The notes: generated by a model not told the origin, from the sequence alone. Shown: positions 33,145 through 41,618, counted from the stretch's first letter. The stretch is 64,000 nucleotides of DNA from Streptomyces griseocarneus (GCF_014655595.1 NZ_BNBL01000005.1:248001-312000); one strand, 5' to 3'. A program made the numbers and translations.

Positions 33145-33162
33145 ATTTAGCCTGACCTAAAT
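33145..33162. promoter_or_regulatory. Palindrome between the MFS and ArsR genes
   Basis: ATTTAG and CTAAAT arms enclose CCTGAC and overlap the ArsR-type start codon (ATG 33161). The sequence TTTAGCCTGACCTAA also resembles iron-box sites of the DtxR/IdeR type by eye (about 13 of 19 positions). Either an ArsR autoregulatory site or an iron-regulated site is possible. Confidence 0.5.
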
Positions 33163-34156
33163 GATCGAGATCGAGTTCGGCATAGCGGACGTGGCCCGTA
33201 CGCGCTTCGCACTGTCCCCCCTGTGGGAGGTGATGGCGAGCGTGCGCGTGCTCAAGGGCGCGGACGAGCAAGGCCTGCACCGCCCGTGGGCGGACCAGGC
33301 GCGCCCGCGGCTGGCCGCGGCAGGCGTCGATCTGGCCCCGCTGTTCGACCTCGTCCCCGTGCCGAGGCGCTCGCCGTGGGCGGGCAGTGTTCCGGGCTTC
33401 CTCTGCCCGCCGCCCACGACGCCCCTGCCGTCCCTGTCGGTGGAACTGGCGGCGGTACGGGCCACCCCGCCGGCACTGCTGCGGACCACGTCCGCGGTCC
33501 CGCCCCACCGCATGGCCGCGCTGCGCGCCGACCCGGCGGTGGAACTCGCCCGGCTGGCGGACACGATCGAGGCGTACTGGGAGCTGGCCCTGGCCCCGTA
33601 CTGGTCACGCGTCCTCACCTTCCTGGAGAGCGACATCCGTTACCGGGCGGGCCGTCTTGTCGAGGGCGGCGCGCAGCAGGTGTTCGCGGACCTCGACCCC
33701 CAGGTCACCTGGGCGGAAGGCACCCTGCACCTGGAACACCGCACCGTCCGCGGACCCCGCCGGCTCGACGGCCGTGGGCTGCTGCTGGTGCCCTCCGCGT
33801 TCGTCTGGCCGCGGATCTTCTCGGTGCTCACCGAGCCGTGGCAGCCCGCGCTGTACTACCCGCCGCGGGGGATCGGCACGCTGTGGCACGCCCGGCCCGC
33901 GACGGTCTCCGAGGCTCTGGCCGGTGTGGTCGGCCGCTCCCGGGCCGCCCTCCTGGCCGAACTGGCCACCCCCGCCTCCACCACCGACCTCGCCCGCCGC
34001 ACCGGCCTCACCCCCGGCGGCGTCTCCCAGCACCTGGCGGCTCTGCGCACGGCCGGCCTGGTGAGCGCCCACCGTGCCGGCCGCCATGTGCTGTACGCAC
34101 GCACGCGCGCCGGAGAAGCGCTGGTGGAGGCGGCAGGGGCAGGCTCGGGCGCGTGA
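33161..34156 (+). CDS. ArsR-family winged-helix regulator with N-terminal DUF5937-like domain
   Basis: A 331-residue protein. The N-terminal two thirds read FGIADVARTRFALSPLWEV, ADPAVELARLADTIEAYWE and ALYYPPRGIGTLWH, as in streptomycete regulators annotated DUF5937. The last 80 residues form the winged helix (STTDLARRTGLTPGGVSQHLAALRTAGLV). ATG 33161 lies right on the palindrome, so the mRNA may be leaderless and the protein autoregulated. It is divergent from the MFS exporter, its likely target. Confidence 0.85.
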   Translation: MIEIEFGIADVARTRFALSPLWEVMASVRVLKGADEQGLHRPWADQARPRLAAAGVDLAPLFDLVPVPRRSPWAGSVPGFLCPPPTTPLPSLSVELAAVRATPPALLRTTSAVPPHRMAALRADPAVELARLADTIEAYWELALAPYWSRVLTFLESDIRYRAGRLVEGGAQQVFADLDPQVTWAEGTLHLEHRTVRGPRRLDGRGLLLVPSAFVWPRIFSVLTEPWQPALYYPPRGIGTLWHARPATVSEALAGVVGRSRAALLAELATPASTTDLARRTGLTPGGVSQHLAALRTAGLVSAHRAGRHVLYARTRAGEALVEAAGAGSGA

Positions 34157-34241
34157 CGGGCCAACAGCCGGCCCGGGACCGCCCCGTGTGAGGAGCGGGA
34201 ACCATGGGCGACCGCCCAGCTACCTCTCAAGCCTCCCGCCG

Positions 34242-34306
34242 TGTCCGGGACAGCGTCCCGGACAGGCGTCCGACCAGCGCAGACGCCGGCTGCTGTGTCC
34301 GGGACA
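34242..34306. promoter_or_regulatory. Three TGTCCSGGACA-type sites upstream of the I36 inhibitor gene
   Basis: TGTCCGGGACA occurs at 34242-34252 and 34296-34306, and CGTCCCGGACA at 34254-34264. The first two together make a larger palindrome (GTCCGGGAC-AGC-GTCCCGGAC, 34243-34263). They lie about 100-165 bases before the start codon at 34409. Probably operator sites. Confidence 0.6.
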
Positions 34307-34408
34307 ACCCGCATCCGTTCCCTTCCGGGAAGCCCTTCACGAGGATTGGCCCCGCCCGGCGCAACCGCCGCCGGGCGTCTCCGTACCTCCGACGACCGAG
34401 GTGACCCC

Positions 34409-34777
34409 GTGATCAAGAAGACGGTATCCGCGGCGCTCGCCGCAGGCGCACTCCTCGTCGGCGGGCTCGTCGCCGCCACCCCCGCACAGGCGTCTCCGCA
34501 CGACTGTCCGCCCGGCAACTACTGCGTATGGAACAAGCCCGGCCACGAAGGGAACTGGGAGCCGTTCAGCTGGCACTCCAACCTCGTCCCGCCGCTCGTC
34601 TTCCAGAAAGACCAGTCGTCCTTCAACCGCATGTCGAAGGCCATGAAGCTCTACTCCCAGCCCAACCGGATCAGCTCGTCCTACTACGCCTGTGCCCGCG
34701 CCGGCGTCATCTGGTACCAGCACCGTCCGGCCGGGAAGCTGGCGTCCCTCGGCAAGATGACCACCGCCGGCTGCTGA
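34409..34777 (+). CDS. Exported peptidase inhibitor family I36 protein
   Basis: A 122-residue exported protein. The signal peptide is residues 1-32 (KKTVSAALAAGALLVGG, cut near AQA-SP). The mature part is a beta/gamma-crystallin-type I36 domain: DCPPGNYCVWNKPGHEGNW, FNRMSKAMKLYSQP and YYACARAGVIWYQH. Such proteins in streptomycetes inhibit metallo- or serine proteases or just resemble them. GTG 34409 follows GAGGTG. It is followed by a lipoprotein gene 86 bases downstream. Confidence 0.85.
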   Translation: MIKKTVSAALAAGALLVGGLVAATPAQASPHDCPPGNYCVWNKPGHEGNWEPFSWHSNLVPPLVFQKDQSSFNRMSKAMKLYSQPNRISSSYYACARAGVIWYQHRPAGKLASLGKMTTAGC

Positions 34778-34863
34778 CGTCCGTCGCCGTGTCCGCGTGG
34801 GGGTACGGGTTCCCGACCGGCCCGTACCGCCACGCACGTCCGCATCGGTACCGGAGGAACTCC

Positions 34864-35850
34864 ATGACGCGCAGTGACACCGTCCGAGCCCTCGTCCTCC
34901 TCGCCGGCGCCCCGCTCACCCTCGCGGCCACCGCCTGCTCCGCCCCACCGGACCGCGTTCCCGCCCCCGCCCCGGCCGCCGTGCGCACCGACGCCCTCGA
35001 CCTGCCCGCCGAGACCAGAGCGCGACTCGCGGACGCCGAACAGTCCCTGGTGCGGGACTGCATGAACCGCCAGGGCTTCTCCTTCTTCTACGCCCCCGCG
35101 GACCCCGCCGGCCTGCGCGCCGAGGCCGCCGCCCAGAACGAGAACCTGACCCTGGACGACGTGGCCCGCGCCCGGCGGGAAGGCTTCGGCCCGGCCGGCG
35201 ACAGCCCCGCCCAGCCCGCCTCACGCGCGGAGCAGAAGGAACGCGAGTACCTCGCGGGGCTGTCCTCACAACGGCGTGACGCCTGGGGCAAGGCCCTGTT
35301 GGGGCCGGACGGACAACGCAGGATCACGGTCGACGTCCCCGGAGTCGGCGCCATGAAGCACCCCACGGCCGGATGCTTGGCGAAGGCCCGCACCGAACTC
35401 TTCGGCGACTACGAGAAGTGGATCCGCGCCGACACCTTCGTGAACACACGCTTCCGCCCCGTGGACAAGGAGGTCGAGGAGAGTACGGAGTACAAGGAGG
35501 CCACCGCCCGTTGGAGCGCCTGCGTACGCGCCCGGGAAGGCGGCCACCGCTTCGCCACCCCGGACGACGCCCGCGCCCGGGCGAGCTCCCTGCCCCGCGA
35601 CCAGGCCATCGCGCTCGCCGTCACCACGGCCGAATGCGACCGCCAGGTGGGCCGCTCCAAGACCCACCGCAGCCTCTACGAGCAGGCCACCCGCCACTGG
35701 ATCGACCGCCACCGCACGGAAGCCGCGGACTTCCGGCGCCTCAACGCCGAAGCGGCAGCCCGGCTGACGACCGCCACCGCCGGCCCTGGCGCCCTATCGA
35801 GCCGGCCGGCGCGTACCAGCACAAGTACCGCGAGCAGGGCACGGACATGA
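34864..35850 (+). CDS. Lipoprotein of unknown function
   Basis: A 328-residue protein with a lipobox: the signal peptide MTRSDTVRALVLLAGAPLTL ends in AATAC, so lipidation is expected near residue 25. The mature part is helical and charged, with paired Cys in DCMNRQGF, TAGCLAKA, SACVRARE and AECDRQ, probably exported disulfides. The C-terminus is Thr/Ser/Arg-rich and may be disordered. ATG 34864 follows GGAGGAAC. No family is recognised; related streptomycete proteins are annotated only as hypothetical. Confidence 0.75.
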   Translation: MTRSDTVRALVLLAGAPLTLAATACSAPPDRVPAPAPAAVRTDALDLPAETRARLADAEQSLVRDCMNRQGFSFFYAPADPAGLRAEAAAQNENLTLDDVARARREGFGPAGDSPAQPASRAEQKEREYLAGLSSQRRDAWGKALLGPDGQRRITVDVPGVGAMKHPTAGCLAKARTELFGDYEKWIRADTFVNTRFRPVDKEVEESTEYKEATARWSACVRAREGGHRFATPDDARARASSLPRDQAIALAVTTAECDRQVGRSKTHRSLYEQATRHWIDRHRTEAADFRRLNAEAAARLTTATAGPGALSSRPARTSTSTASRART

Positions 35851-35965
35851 CCTGGGCACGCGGCGTGCCGGCGCTGCTCTCCCGCAGAACGGGCCACGTC
35901 AGAGCCGTCATAGGATGATCCTGCTGCCGGAAGTCGCAGCGCAGGACGGACTGGGGGAAAGTGGA

Positions 35966-36355
35966 ATGTCCGAGACGAGTCGTCAGCCGGTCGCGATCGA
36001 GCGCTCGCTCGTTCTGGGTGAGGTCAAGAGCTCATCGGGCGTGAGTATCGCGACGGCACAGCTGTCCGGCGCCGGCGATCTGGTGCTGTACTGCACCGAC
36101 AGCGGCTATGCCGTGATGATGCAGATCGGTGAGCATGTCAGGGAGCACCGGCGCTGGCACACGGTTGCCGCCGAAGACGTATCCCGGCTCGTGGACGACC
36201 CCGCGACGGTGCTGGAAGCAGTCCGCGATGCGGTGGTGACCAAGGACGAGAACTCCGAAGCGCACGGCTCGCCCGAGATCGAAGCTCGGTTCGTGCAGTG
36301 GCTGCGCTCCCGTGAGGTGCCCTTCACCTCGCAGAGCGAGGACTACGAGGGCTGA
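35966..36355 (+). CDS. Hypothetical protein
   Basis: A 129-residue cytoplasmic protein. After the start MSETSRQPVAIERS, strands VLYCTDSGYAVMMQIG and a helical end IEARFVQWLRSREVP follow. The composition is that of a real gene. ATG 35966 has GGGGGAAAGTGGA in front. No known family. It is convergent with the next gene. Confidence 0.6.
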   Translation: MSETSRQPVAIERSLVLGEVKSSSGVSIATAQLSGAGDLVLYCTDSGYAVMMQIGEHVREHRRWHTVAAEDVSRLVDDPATVLEAVRDAVVTKDENSEAHGSPEIEARFVQWLRSREVPFTSQSEDYEG

Positions 36356-36463
36356 ACTGAGGGCGAGCAGGACGAGGCAACCGGAGTGGAGGCACGGCAC
36401 GGGGAGCGTGCTCGGCCAGGTGGAGCAGCTGGGTCAGGGACTGTGCGGCGCTGAGTGCGGCTG

Positions 36464-36988
36464 TCAACCTTCATGCGACACGCCGAGGTCGTGACGCATG
36501 GCGGTTCTCATGGCTCGGATCAAGTCCCAGACCGCGTGCTGGGCCTGGGCGGCCGTCTCCATCGTCTCGCCCGGCCCGGGGGCATCTCGTTCGAGGCGTT
36601 TGACCTGGCCGTAGGCCTTGGTCAGGGCCTGGTTGACGGCACTCGCCCGCATGAGCACTTCGTCGGGGGCGATCATCTGCGCTTCGGAGTACCGATCGCG
36701 GTGAGCGTTCTTCGCCTCTTCGAGCAGGGCCCTGTCGGAGTCCTCCGCACCGCGTTCCCTCATGACGTGCAGGTGGCGGTTGAGTGCCGTGGTGAACTGC
36801 CGTGCATCCCGGTTGAGTTCCACATAACAGGTCCGTCGGAGCGAACGGTTCTCGCGGTTCTCCTCATGGGCGCGAACGAGCTCTATCTCACGGCGCTTCA
36901 CGCGTTCGGAACCTCGCTGAGTGAGGAGTGATCCTCCCAGGGTCCCTGCGACACCTGCCAGCGCGATGATCACTGAACTGAGATCCAC
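36464..36988 (-). CDS. Membrane-anchored helical protein
   Basis: A 174-residue protein. An N-terminal membrane helix (LSSVIIALAGVAGTLGGSLL) is followed by a basic coiled-coil-like region (SERVKRREIELVRAHEENR) and a helical C-terminal bundle (LMRASAVNQALTKAYGQVKRLE). This layout resembles small streptomycete membrane-anchored proteins of unknown role. GTG 36988 is the start. The gene at 38061 has the same layout. Confidence 0.7.
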   Translation of the reverse strand: MDLSSVIIALAGVAGTLGGSLLTQRGSERVKRREIELVRAHEENRENRSLRRTCYVELNRDARQFTTALNRHLHVMRERGAEDSDRALLEEAKNAHRDRYSEAQMIAPDEVLMRASAVNQALTKAYGQVKRLERDAPGPGETMETAAQAQHAVWDLIRAMRTAMRHDLGVSHEG

Positions 36989-37101
36989 CCACGCACCCCC
37001 ACAACTTCTGCGGCCCCGGGCCCTCTGCCCATGGTCCAGGCCGTCAAGTCTGCCGCCCCTCCACGCGCCGGGATCCGGGGCCCCCAGGTACGCTCCCAGC
37101 C

Positions 37102-37755
37102 ATGCGCTTTTCGGCTGACGCTCTCCTGTTCGACAGCGACGACACGATCGTTTCCATGCGTCTGGTGGCCCGCGGCGCGTGGAGGCAGTGGGCGGAGTCG
37201 TACGGAATGACCATTCAAGAAGTGATGTCGCGAGTCCCGGTTCATGGCCGCCCCGCCTCCGCGATCATCGCGGATCTGATGCCCGCCGACCAGGTGGCCG
37301 AAGCGGTCCAGCGCTTGGAGGGCGCTGAGGTGGCTGACGCCCTGGCCGGCAACGTGGCTCCGGTGCCGGGAGCTGTCGAGCTCATCACTTCGCTGCCTGC
37401 GGACCGCTGGGCAGTAGTGACCTCCGGCGCCCGCCGCGTGGCCGAGGCCCGCCTCGCCCAGCTGGGGATCCACCCCAAGGTCCTCATCACCGTCGACGAC
37501 ACCACTCACCACAAGCCCCACCCGGAGCCATTCCTCCTGGCGGCCGAGCGTCTCGGCGTCGACCCGTCCCGTTGCGTCGTCGTCGAGGACGCTCCGGCCG
37601 GACTGGCCGCCGGGCGCGCGGCAGGCATGGCCACCATCGCCCTCACGACCACACATGCGCCGGAGGAACTCGAGGCAGACGCGGCGGTCAAGGATCTCAC
37701 CGCGGTTTCCGCCCACGTCTTGCAGGACGGACACCTCGAGATCACAGCCGGCTGA
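37102..37755 (+). CDS. HAD-superfamily phosphatase
   Basis: A 217-residue HAD phosphatase. Motif I is LLFDSDDTIV (Asp10 nucleophile and Asp12), with DSDD in place of the usual DxDGT. A helical cap follows, then motif II VVTSGAR, motif III Lys in HHKPHPEPF, and motif IV VVVEDAPAGLAAG. It fits the beta-phosphoglucomutase-like or sugar-phosphatase group of about 220 residues. It lies between two membrane-anchored helical proteins. Substrate unknown. Confidence 0.88.
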   Translation: MRFSADALLFDSDDTIVSMRLVARGAWRQWAESYGMTIQEVMSRVPVHGRPASAIIADLMPADQVAEAVQRLEGAEVADALAGNVAPVPGAVELITSLPADRWAVVTSGARRVAEARLAQLGIHPKVLITVDDTTHHKPHPEPFLLAAERLGVDPSRCVVVEDAPAGLAAGRAAGMATIALTTTHAPEELEADAAVKDLTAVSAHVLQDGHLEITAG

Positions 37756-38060
37756 CGGTTCAACACCTCGCCGCGCAGCTGCCGGCCATCCACTGCGTAC
37801 GGTTCCTGCGTGGGTCCGGGTCGCCGGACGCGGTCGCCGTCGGCCCGAGGGAGAGCCTTAGAGCGTGTCCGGTGAGTGCGCAGGCAAGGCGTTGGATCAC
37901 CGTCGTACCGGTGTGCCGGATGCTGCCGGACCGGCGGGCGGTGGTGGTGTGGTCGAGGCGTGCACCGGGCCGTGGCAGGCGCTGGGCCGGACCGCTGGTG
38001 CCCCGGGAAGGGCGCGGTCGGCGCTTCTGCGTTCCCGCGCAGGATATCTAGACTGCTGGC
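37756..38060. other. 305-base region with an IS-end-like sequence, no gene
   Basis: The only notable element is AGAGCGTGTCCGGTGAGT at about 37860-37878. It resembles AGGGGCTGTCCGGTGGGT at 38651 and AGAGTCTGTCCGGCGGTC at 47203, both next to transposase fragments. It may be a solitary IS end. No frame here is a convincing gene. Confidence 0.35.
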
Positions 38061-38627
38061 ATGGTTTCGGGGGGCTGGGGATGGTTCTCAACTGTCGCGT
38101 CGATCCTGATCGGCCAGGCCACGGTTCTGACGATGGGCTTCATCAACAACCGCTCCCAGTCCAGGCGGGAAGCGCAGGCCAGGGCGGCCGAGCGGTACAA
38201 GGTGGCCGCGGAACGCCGTGAGACGTTCGAGCTGGCCCAGCTCGTCGAGGTGAACACCCTGCTACGGAACGCCATGATGTCGCTCCACGCCTTCGGTTCG
38301 GCCAGGCGGCACTACCGGTCGCGCCTCCGGGAGGACCCGGCCGCTCCGCCGGAGACCTACCGGCAGCCGATGCTGGACGCGTCCGCTGCGTCGGACGCCG
38401 CTCTCGACGCCCTGCGGTCCCAGATCGGCTTCATCCTGGCGGACGACGTCCGGGCGCTGGCCGACGCCGCGGAGAAGGCCCTGACGCTGGCCGCGGCGGG
38501 CGTCCTGCTCGACGAGCCGGTCGACTCCGGCGCCCTGGGCGCGCGGGCCAATGCCGCGTATGAAGCCCTTTCCGCCCGGCTCCGGGACATCTACGCGACC
38601 CGAGAGTCGGCTATGCCGGCGCCTTAG
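38061..38627 (+). CDS. Membrane-anchored helical protein
   Basis: A 188-residue protein. The N-terminal membrane segment (WGWFSTVASILIGQATVLTM) is followed by FINNRSQSRREAQARAAER, a basic coiled-coil-like region, and a helical C-terminal bundle (ALADAAEKALTLAAAGVLL). The plan matches the protein at 36464-36988, but sequences are not clearly alignable. ATG 38061 is the start. Remnants of IS ends flank it on both sides, so it may have moved with an IS. Confidence 0.65.
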   Translation: MVSGGWGWFSTVASILIGQATVLTMGFINNRSQSRREAQARAAERYKVAAERRETFELAQLVEVNTLLRNAMMSLHAFGSARRHYRSRLREDPAAPPETYRQPMLDASAASDAALDALRSQIGFILADDVRALADAAEKALTLAAAGVLLDEPVDSGALGARANAAYEALSARLRDIYATRESAMPAP

Positions 38628-38644
38628 GCCTGTAGGACGCCGTG

Positions 38645-38760
38645 ATCGACTAGGGGCTGTCCGGTGGGTTTCTGACGGAGCCAGAGGCGCATGGCGGCAA
38701 CGGCTACCGTGCCGTAGAAGACGTAGGCCCGCTGGTCTTTGCATTCGGGGTTGGTGTGCG
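38645..38760 (-). pseudogene. IS5-family transposase C-terminal remnant
   Basis: On the minus strand a short frame reads PECKDQRAYVFYGTVAVAAM then RLWLR, the characteristic end of an IS5-type transposase (compare YDKRAYIYLGTVTLAALAIW in the element at 53.8-54.8 kb). Just downstream lies AGGGGCTGTCCGGTGGGT (38651), resembling an IS terminal repeat. No more of the gene is present. Confidence 0.55.
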
Positions 38761-38802
38761 AGCCCACTCCGCGTCCGATGGATCGCAACGCCCCACGGTT
38801 CC

Positions 38803-39525
38803 TCAACTCACCAGGCGCAGATCCACATATCCGGGCCTGAAATCCGGTGACGGTTCCGCATCCCCACTGCCGACGCCGATGTCGGCCCGCTTGGGGTTGT
38901 CTTGAGTGCCTGACAGGACGACGCTGTAGCCCTCGCCCCCGTACTGGGTGTGCGGTACGTGCCAGCGCAGCCGCCAGCCGCCAGCCGCCAGCCGCCAGCC
39001 GCCAGCCGCCAGCCGCCAGCGGCCGTCGGCGACGGCCGGCCAGGTGTTCATGTCGCCTCCCTGCGGGGTGGGAGTCGGTGTTGGCGAGGCTTCATCCGCG
39101 TTCTTGGGCGTGAGCACGACCCGGTAGGTGCAGATCTGCCGGACCGTGTAGGCATGGCCCTTGACGGTGAGGTCCTCCCGGGGCGCCACGGTCCAGTGCT
39201 GCCCGTCCCTGAGGTCGGCGGGCGTCTCGCCCTCGGCCAGCACGGCCTTGCGGGACGCGCCGTCCGAGCGAGCCTCCGCGTACGCGACCGTCGCACCGCC
39301 GGGGAGCCGTGCGAAGCCGCCCTTGAGGATGCGGATGCCTTCGATCCCCGGACCCCGGTCCTTGTCCCCGTCGCACAGCGGACCCTTGTCCGGCGGGGGA
39401 GGGGGAGCCGCTTCGGTCCGGGCGGCGGAGGAGGGCCGAGGAATTGCGCTACCTCCTCCGAATGTGCCGCACCCCGTGGCGAGCAGGAGCGTGCACACGC
39501 CGGCCGTGACGCGTACGGCCCTCAC
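38803..39525 (-). CDS. Lipoprotein with WRLAAGG repeats
   Basis: A 240-residue lipoprotein. Signal peptide and lipobox: MRAVRVTAGVCTLLLATGC, Cys19. A Pro/Thr-rich region follows, then a folded part with KGPLCDGDKD, VRQICTYRVVL. Near residues 165-185 the sequence WRLAAGG is repeated, encoded by seven exact copies of the 7-bp unit CAGCCGC (read on the plus strand). Since 7 is not a multiple of 3, gain or loss of a unit shifts the frame of the last 55 residues. GTG 39525 is the start. Family unknown. Confidence 0.72.
   Translation of the reverse strand: MRAVRVTAGVCTLLLATGCGTFGGGSAIPRPSSAARTEAAPPPPPDKGPLCDGDKDRGPGIEGIRILKGGFARLPGGATVAYAEARSDGASRKAVLAEGETPADLRDGQHWTVAPREDLTVKGHAYTVRQICTYRVVLTPKNADEASPTPTPTPQGGDMNTWPAVADGRWRLAAGGWRLAAGGWRLRWHVPHTQYGGEGYSVVLSGTQDNPKRADIGVGSGDAEPSPDFRPGYVDLRLVS
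38968..39016. repeat. Seven exact copies of heptamer CAGCCGC
   Basis: A perfect 49-base tandem repeat of CAGCCGC, with an eighth imperfect unit after it. It lies inside the lipoprotein gene on the minus strand and gives the WRLAAGG repeat. Confidence 0.95.
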
Positions 39526-39729
39526 CTGGGCACCTTGAGCGCTTGCGGGTCGTTGCAGAATTCTTGTACTCCTCCGGTACGGCTGCCTTGTCCGCCGCTC
39601 GCCGCGCTCCCCGAAGGCCGCGCCTCGGCATTCCTGCTGATACGTAGCGTAATTCGGCCGCCAGGACCTTGATCAAGGAGGGTCAAGCATTGCAGCCGGG
39701 GCTCGGAGGAGCCGTCCTAGAGTTGGCCC

Positions 39730-40404
39730 ATGGTTTTCGGAAGAAACAGGAACATCGAGCCCCCGGTCCCCGCCGTCGACTGGCGGGACGTCGAGCGGTT
39801 CAAAATAGACACCGTGGAACGGGACATCGGCCCGAATCGTAAGCGCCCCATGGTCGGGCAGAACGCCGTGCGTGTTCCCCGGCGTGAGGGCCAGGAGCGT
39901 GTCAATGCCCCTTGCGCGTTCTTCGGACCGCGTCCAGCCGGCGTCCGCACCGTCGGCCATGTGCTGTACGAAGACCAGGGGACTCAGCGGACCCTTTGCT
40001 CGATCGGCGATCCCGTATCCGTCGGGGACGAGCGCCACTACCGGGTGCACGACGGTCAAGGCCGGGACATCGGCGGTATCCGGCGCGTACCGCCGTCGAA
40101 TCAGCTCCTTCGGCACACTTGGCGTATCGAGCAACCGGGCCACCCCGAAATCACAGGGCTCAACAAGTGGTCCACGCTCAACCCGTTGGGTGCCGCCGCC
40201 CACGCAGCGGGCAAGGTTCTCGGTGGGTTGGCGATGGCCGTGTTCATGTCCGAACCCGAGGGCGGCGATCAAAGAGACCGGACATTGCTGTGGTCCGCAG
40301 GCGACGAGACGGTGATGGAGTCGAACGACTACACGTTCAGCATCAAGGCACCCTGGCTGGACCGGAGGCTGGCCTTCGCAGTCGCGGTACTCGGCGACCG
40401 CTGA
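39730..40404 (+). CDS. Hypothetical protein
   Basis: A 224-residue cytoplasmic protein. The middle segments (LYEDQGTQRTLCSIGDPVSV, YRVHDGQGRDIGGIRRV, HTWRIEQPGHPEITGLNKW) have strand-turn patterns like LURP-one/tubby-type domains, with a weak membrane-like segment (AAHAAGKVLGGLAMAVFM) near residue 175. The resemblance is only by eye. ATG 39730 is the start. It is convergent with a small membrane protein. Confidence 0.6.
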   Translation: MVFGRNRNIEPPVPAVDWRDVERFKIDTVERDIGPNRKRPMVGQNAVRVPRREGQERVNAPCAFFGPRPAGVRTVGHVLYEDQGTQRTLCSIGDPVSVGDERHYRVHDGQGRDIGGIRRVPPSNQLLRHTWRIEQPGHPEITGLNKWSTLNPLGAAAHAAGKVLGGLAMAVFMSEPEGGDQRDRTLLWSAGDETVMESNDYTFSIKAPWLDRRLAFAVAVLGDR

Positions 40405-40566
40405 GCAGCCAGTCGATCTTTCCCGGGCCGCTGACCGGCCGTCCCACCGCACCCGCGCCGAGCTCCCGGCCGGCCGCGCCCGTTTCCGCGTCGCCGCCAC
40501 CGAGCAGAAGGTGCCGACACGCGAGAGGCCCCCTGAATACCGCCAGTACTGGGCCGACGCCTGTGC

Positions 40567-40782
40567 TCACAAGGTTCTCGAGCGCCCGGCATCGGCGGCT
40601 GGCAGCCTCGGTCCCAGACGGATGAAGTTGATGACGGCGTGCACTGTGAGCGCGACCGGCAGGGCGAGGAGTATGTCCCACGGGGCTGCGCCGACCGCAG
40701 CGAGGAGGCAGCAGAGCGGAAGGGTGAGGAGGGTGGGGAACGTCGAGGTCAGGGCGATACGCATGCGGGTGCGACGGTCCAT
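40567..40782 (-). CDS. Small membrane protein
   Basis: A 71-residue protein with two membrane helices (STFPTLLTLPLCCLLAAVG and ILLALPVALTVHAVINFI) joined by a short loop AAPWD. A basic N-terminus (MDRRTRMRI) indicates the N-in orientation. It lies 57 bases downstream of the MerR regulator and is probably in its transcript, so it may be a target. Function unknown. Confidence 0.65.
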   Translation of the reverse strand: MDRRTRMRIALTSTFPTLLTLPLCCLLAAVGAAPWDILLALPVALTVHAVINFIRLGPRLPAADAGRSRTL

Positions 40783-40838
40783 GCCGGCCGGGCTCCTTCG
40801 GTACGTGAGGATGAAAGGCTGACGACAGCGGAAGCTGT

Positions 40839-41606
40839 TCAGGTTGTGCTGTGGCGGGCGATGTCCAGGTAGTCGGCCAGCTCGCGCCAGTCGTCAGCCG
40901 GAGCGGCCGGGTTTCCGGACATGGCGGCCGGGTCGTCATGCCAGGCGTCGCGTACACCGGCGGAGATGCCGGCGTCACCGCCGGTGAACAACGTGCCCAG
41001 CTCGTCCATGCGGGCCACCAGCCGCCGGACCTTGGGATCGGTGGGAGGGGTTCCGGCCATGCGGAGCCGGTCGGCTCTGCGGTACAGCTCCGGCCATTCG
41101 ATCTCCAGCAGGTAATGCTTCGCGGGCCCCAGGGCCGCGGCACGGGTCGTCAGCACTTCCATCTGGTCGGCGTCCAGGTGGCGACGCAGCGTCTGCTCGC
41201 CCTCCGGACCGGTGCCGCCGATGGCCCGCAACGCGTCGAGCAAGTCCGTGGCCGCCGGGGCCCGGTCAGCAGCCAGCTCGGTGCCGAGTCGCAGGAGCCG
41301 TTGCCTCAGGGTGTCGAGGGCGGCGATGGAGGCCTCTACGCCCGCCAGGTGGTCCCGGACCAGGCGCTCAGGATCGACTCCGGCATCCAGGCAGACGGCG
41401 ATGGTCTCCAGGCTCAGCCCCAGACCACGCAGAGCCAGCACCTGATACAGGCGGACGAGGTCGTCCTCGGTGTACTCCCGGTGCCCGCCCGCGGTGCGCC
41501 GGGAGGGGCTGAGCAGACCGATGGTGTCCCAGTGGTGCAGGGTGCGCACGGTCAGTCCGCTGGCCGTGGCGAGCGGACCGACTTTCCAGGTGGCAGAAGC
41601 AGTCAT
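40839..41606 (-). CDS. MerR-family regulator with TipAS-like ligand domain
   Basis: A 255-residue regulator. The N-terminal MerR winged helix is VGPLATASGLTVRTLHHWD and SPSRRTAGGHREYTEDDL, followed by a long dimer helix. The C-terminal part (KHYLLEIEWPELYRRADRL, then ELGTLFTGGDAGI) resembles TipAS, the drug-binding domain of TipA. TipA proteins are activated by covalent binding of thiopeptides at a Cys; the equivalent Cys is not evident. ATG 41606 is chosen since a MerR-type promoter with its operator lies just upstream, so the mRNA may be leaderless. Confidence 0.85.
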   Translation of the reverse strand: MTASATWKVGPLATASGLTVRTLHHWDTIGLLSPSRRTAGGHREYTEDDLVRLYQVLALRGLGLSLETIAVCLDAGVDPERLVRDHLAGVEASIAALDTLRQRLLRLGTELAADRAPAATDLLDALRAIGGTGPEGEQTLRRHLDADQMEVLTTRAAALGPAKHYLLEIEWPELYRRADRLRMAGTPPTDPKVRRLVARMDELGTLFTGGDAGISAGVRDAWHDDPAAMSGNPAAPADDWRELADYLDIARHSTT

Positions 41607-41618
41607 AGGACAACGATG

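Noticed and set aside
38968..39016. Regular repeat considered as a CRISPR array
   Set aside because: Unit of 7 bp with no spacers and inside a coding frame; also no cas genes in the window.
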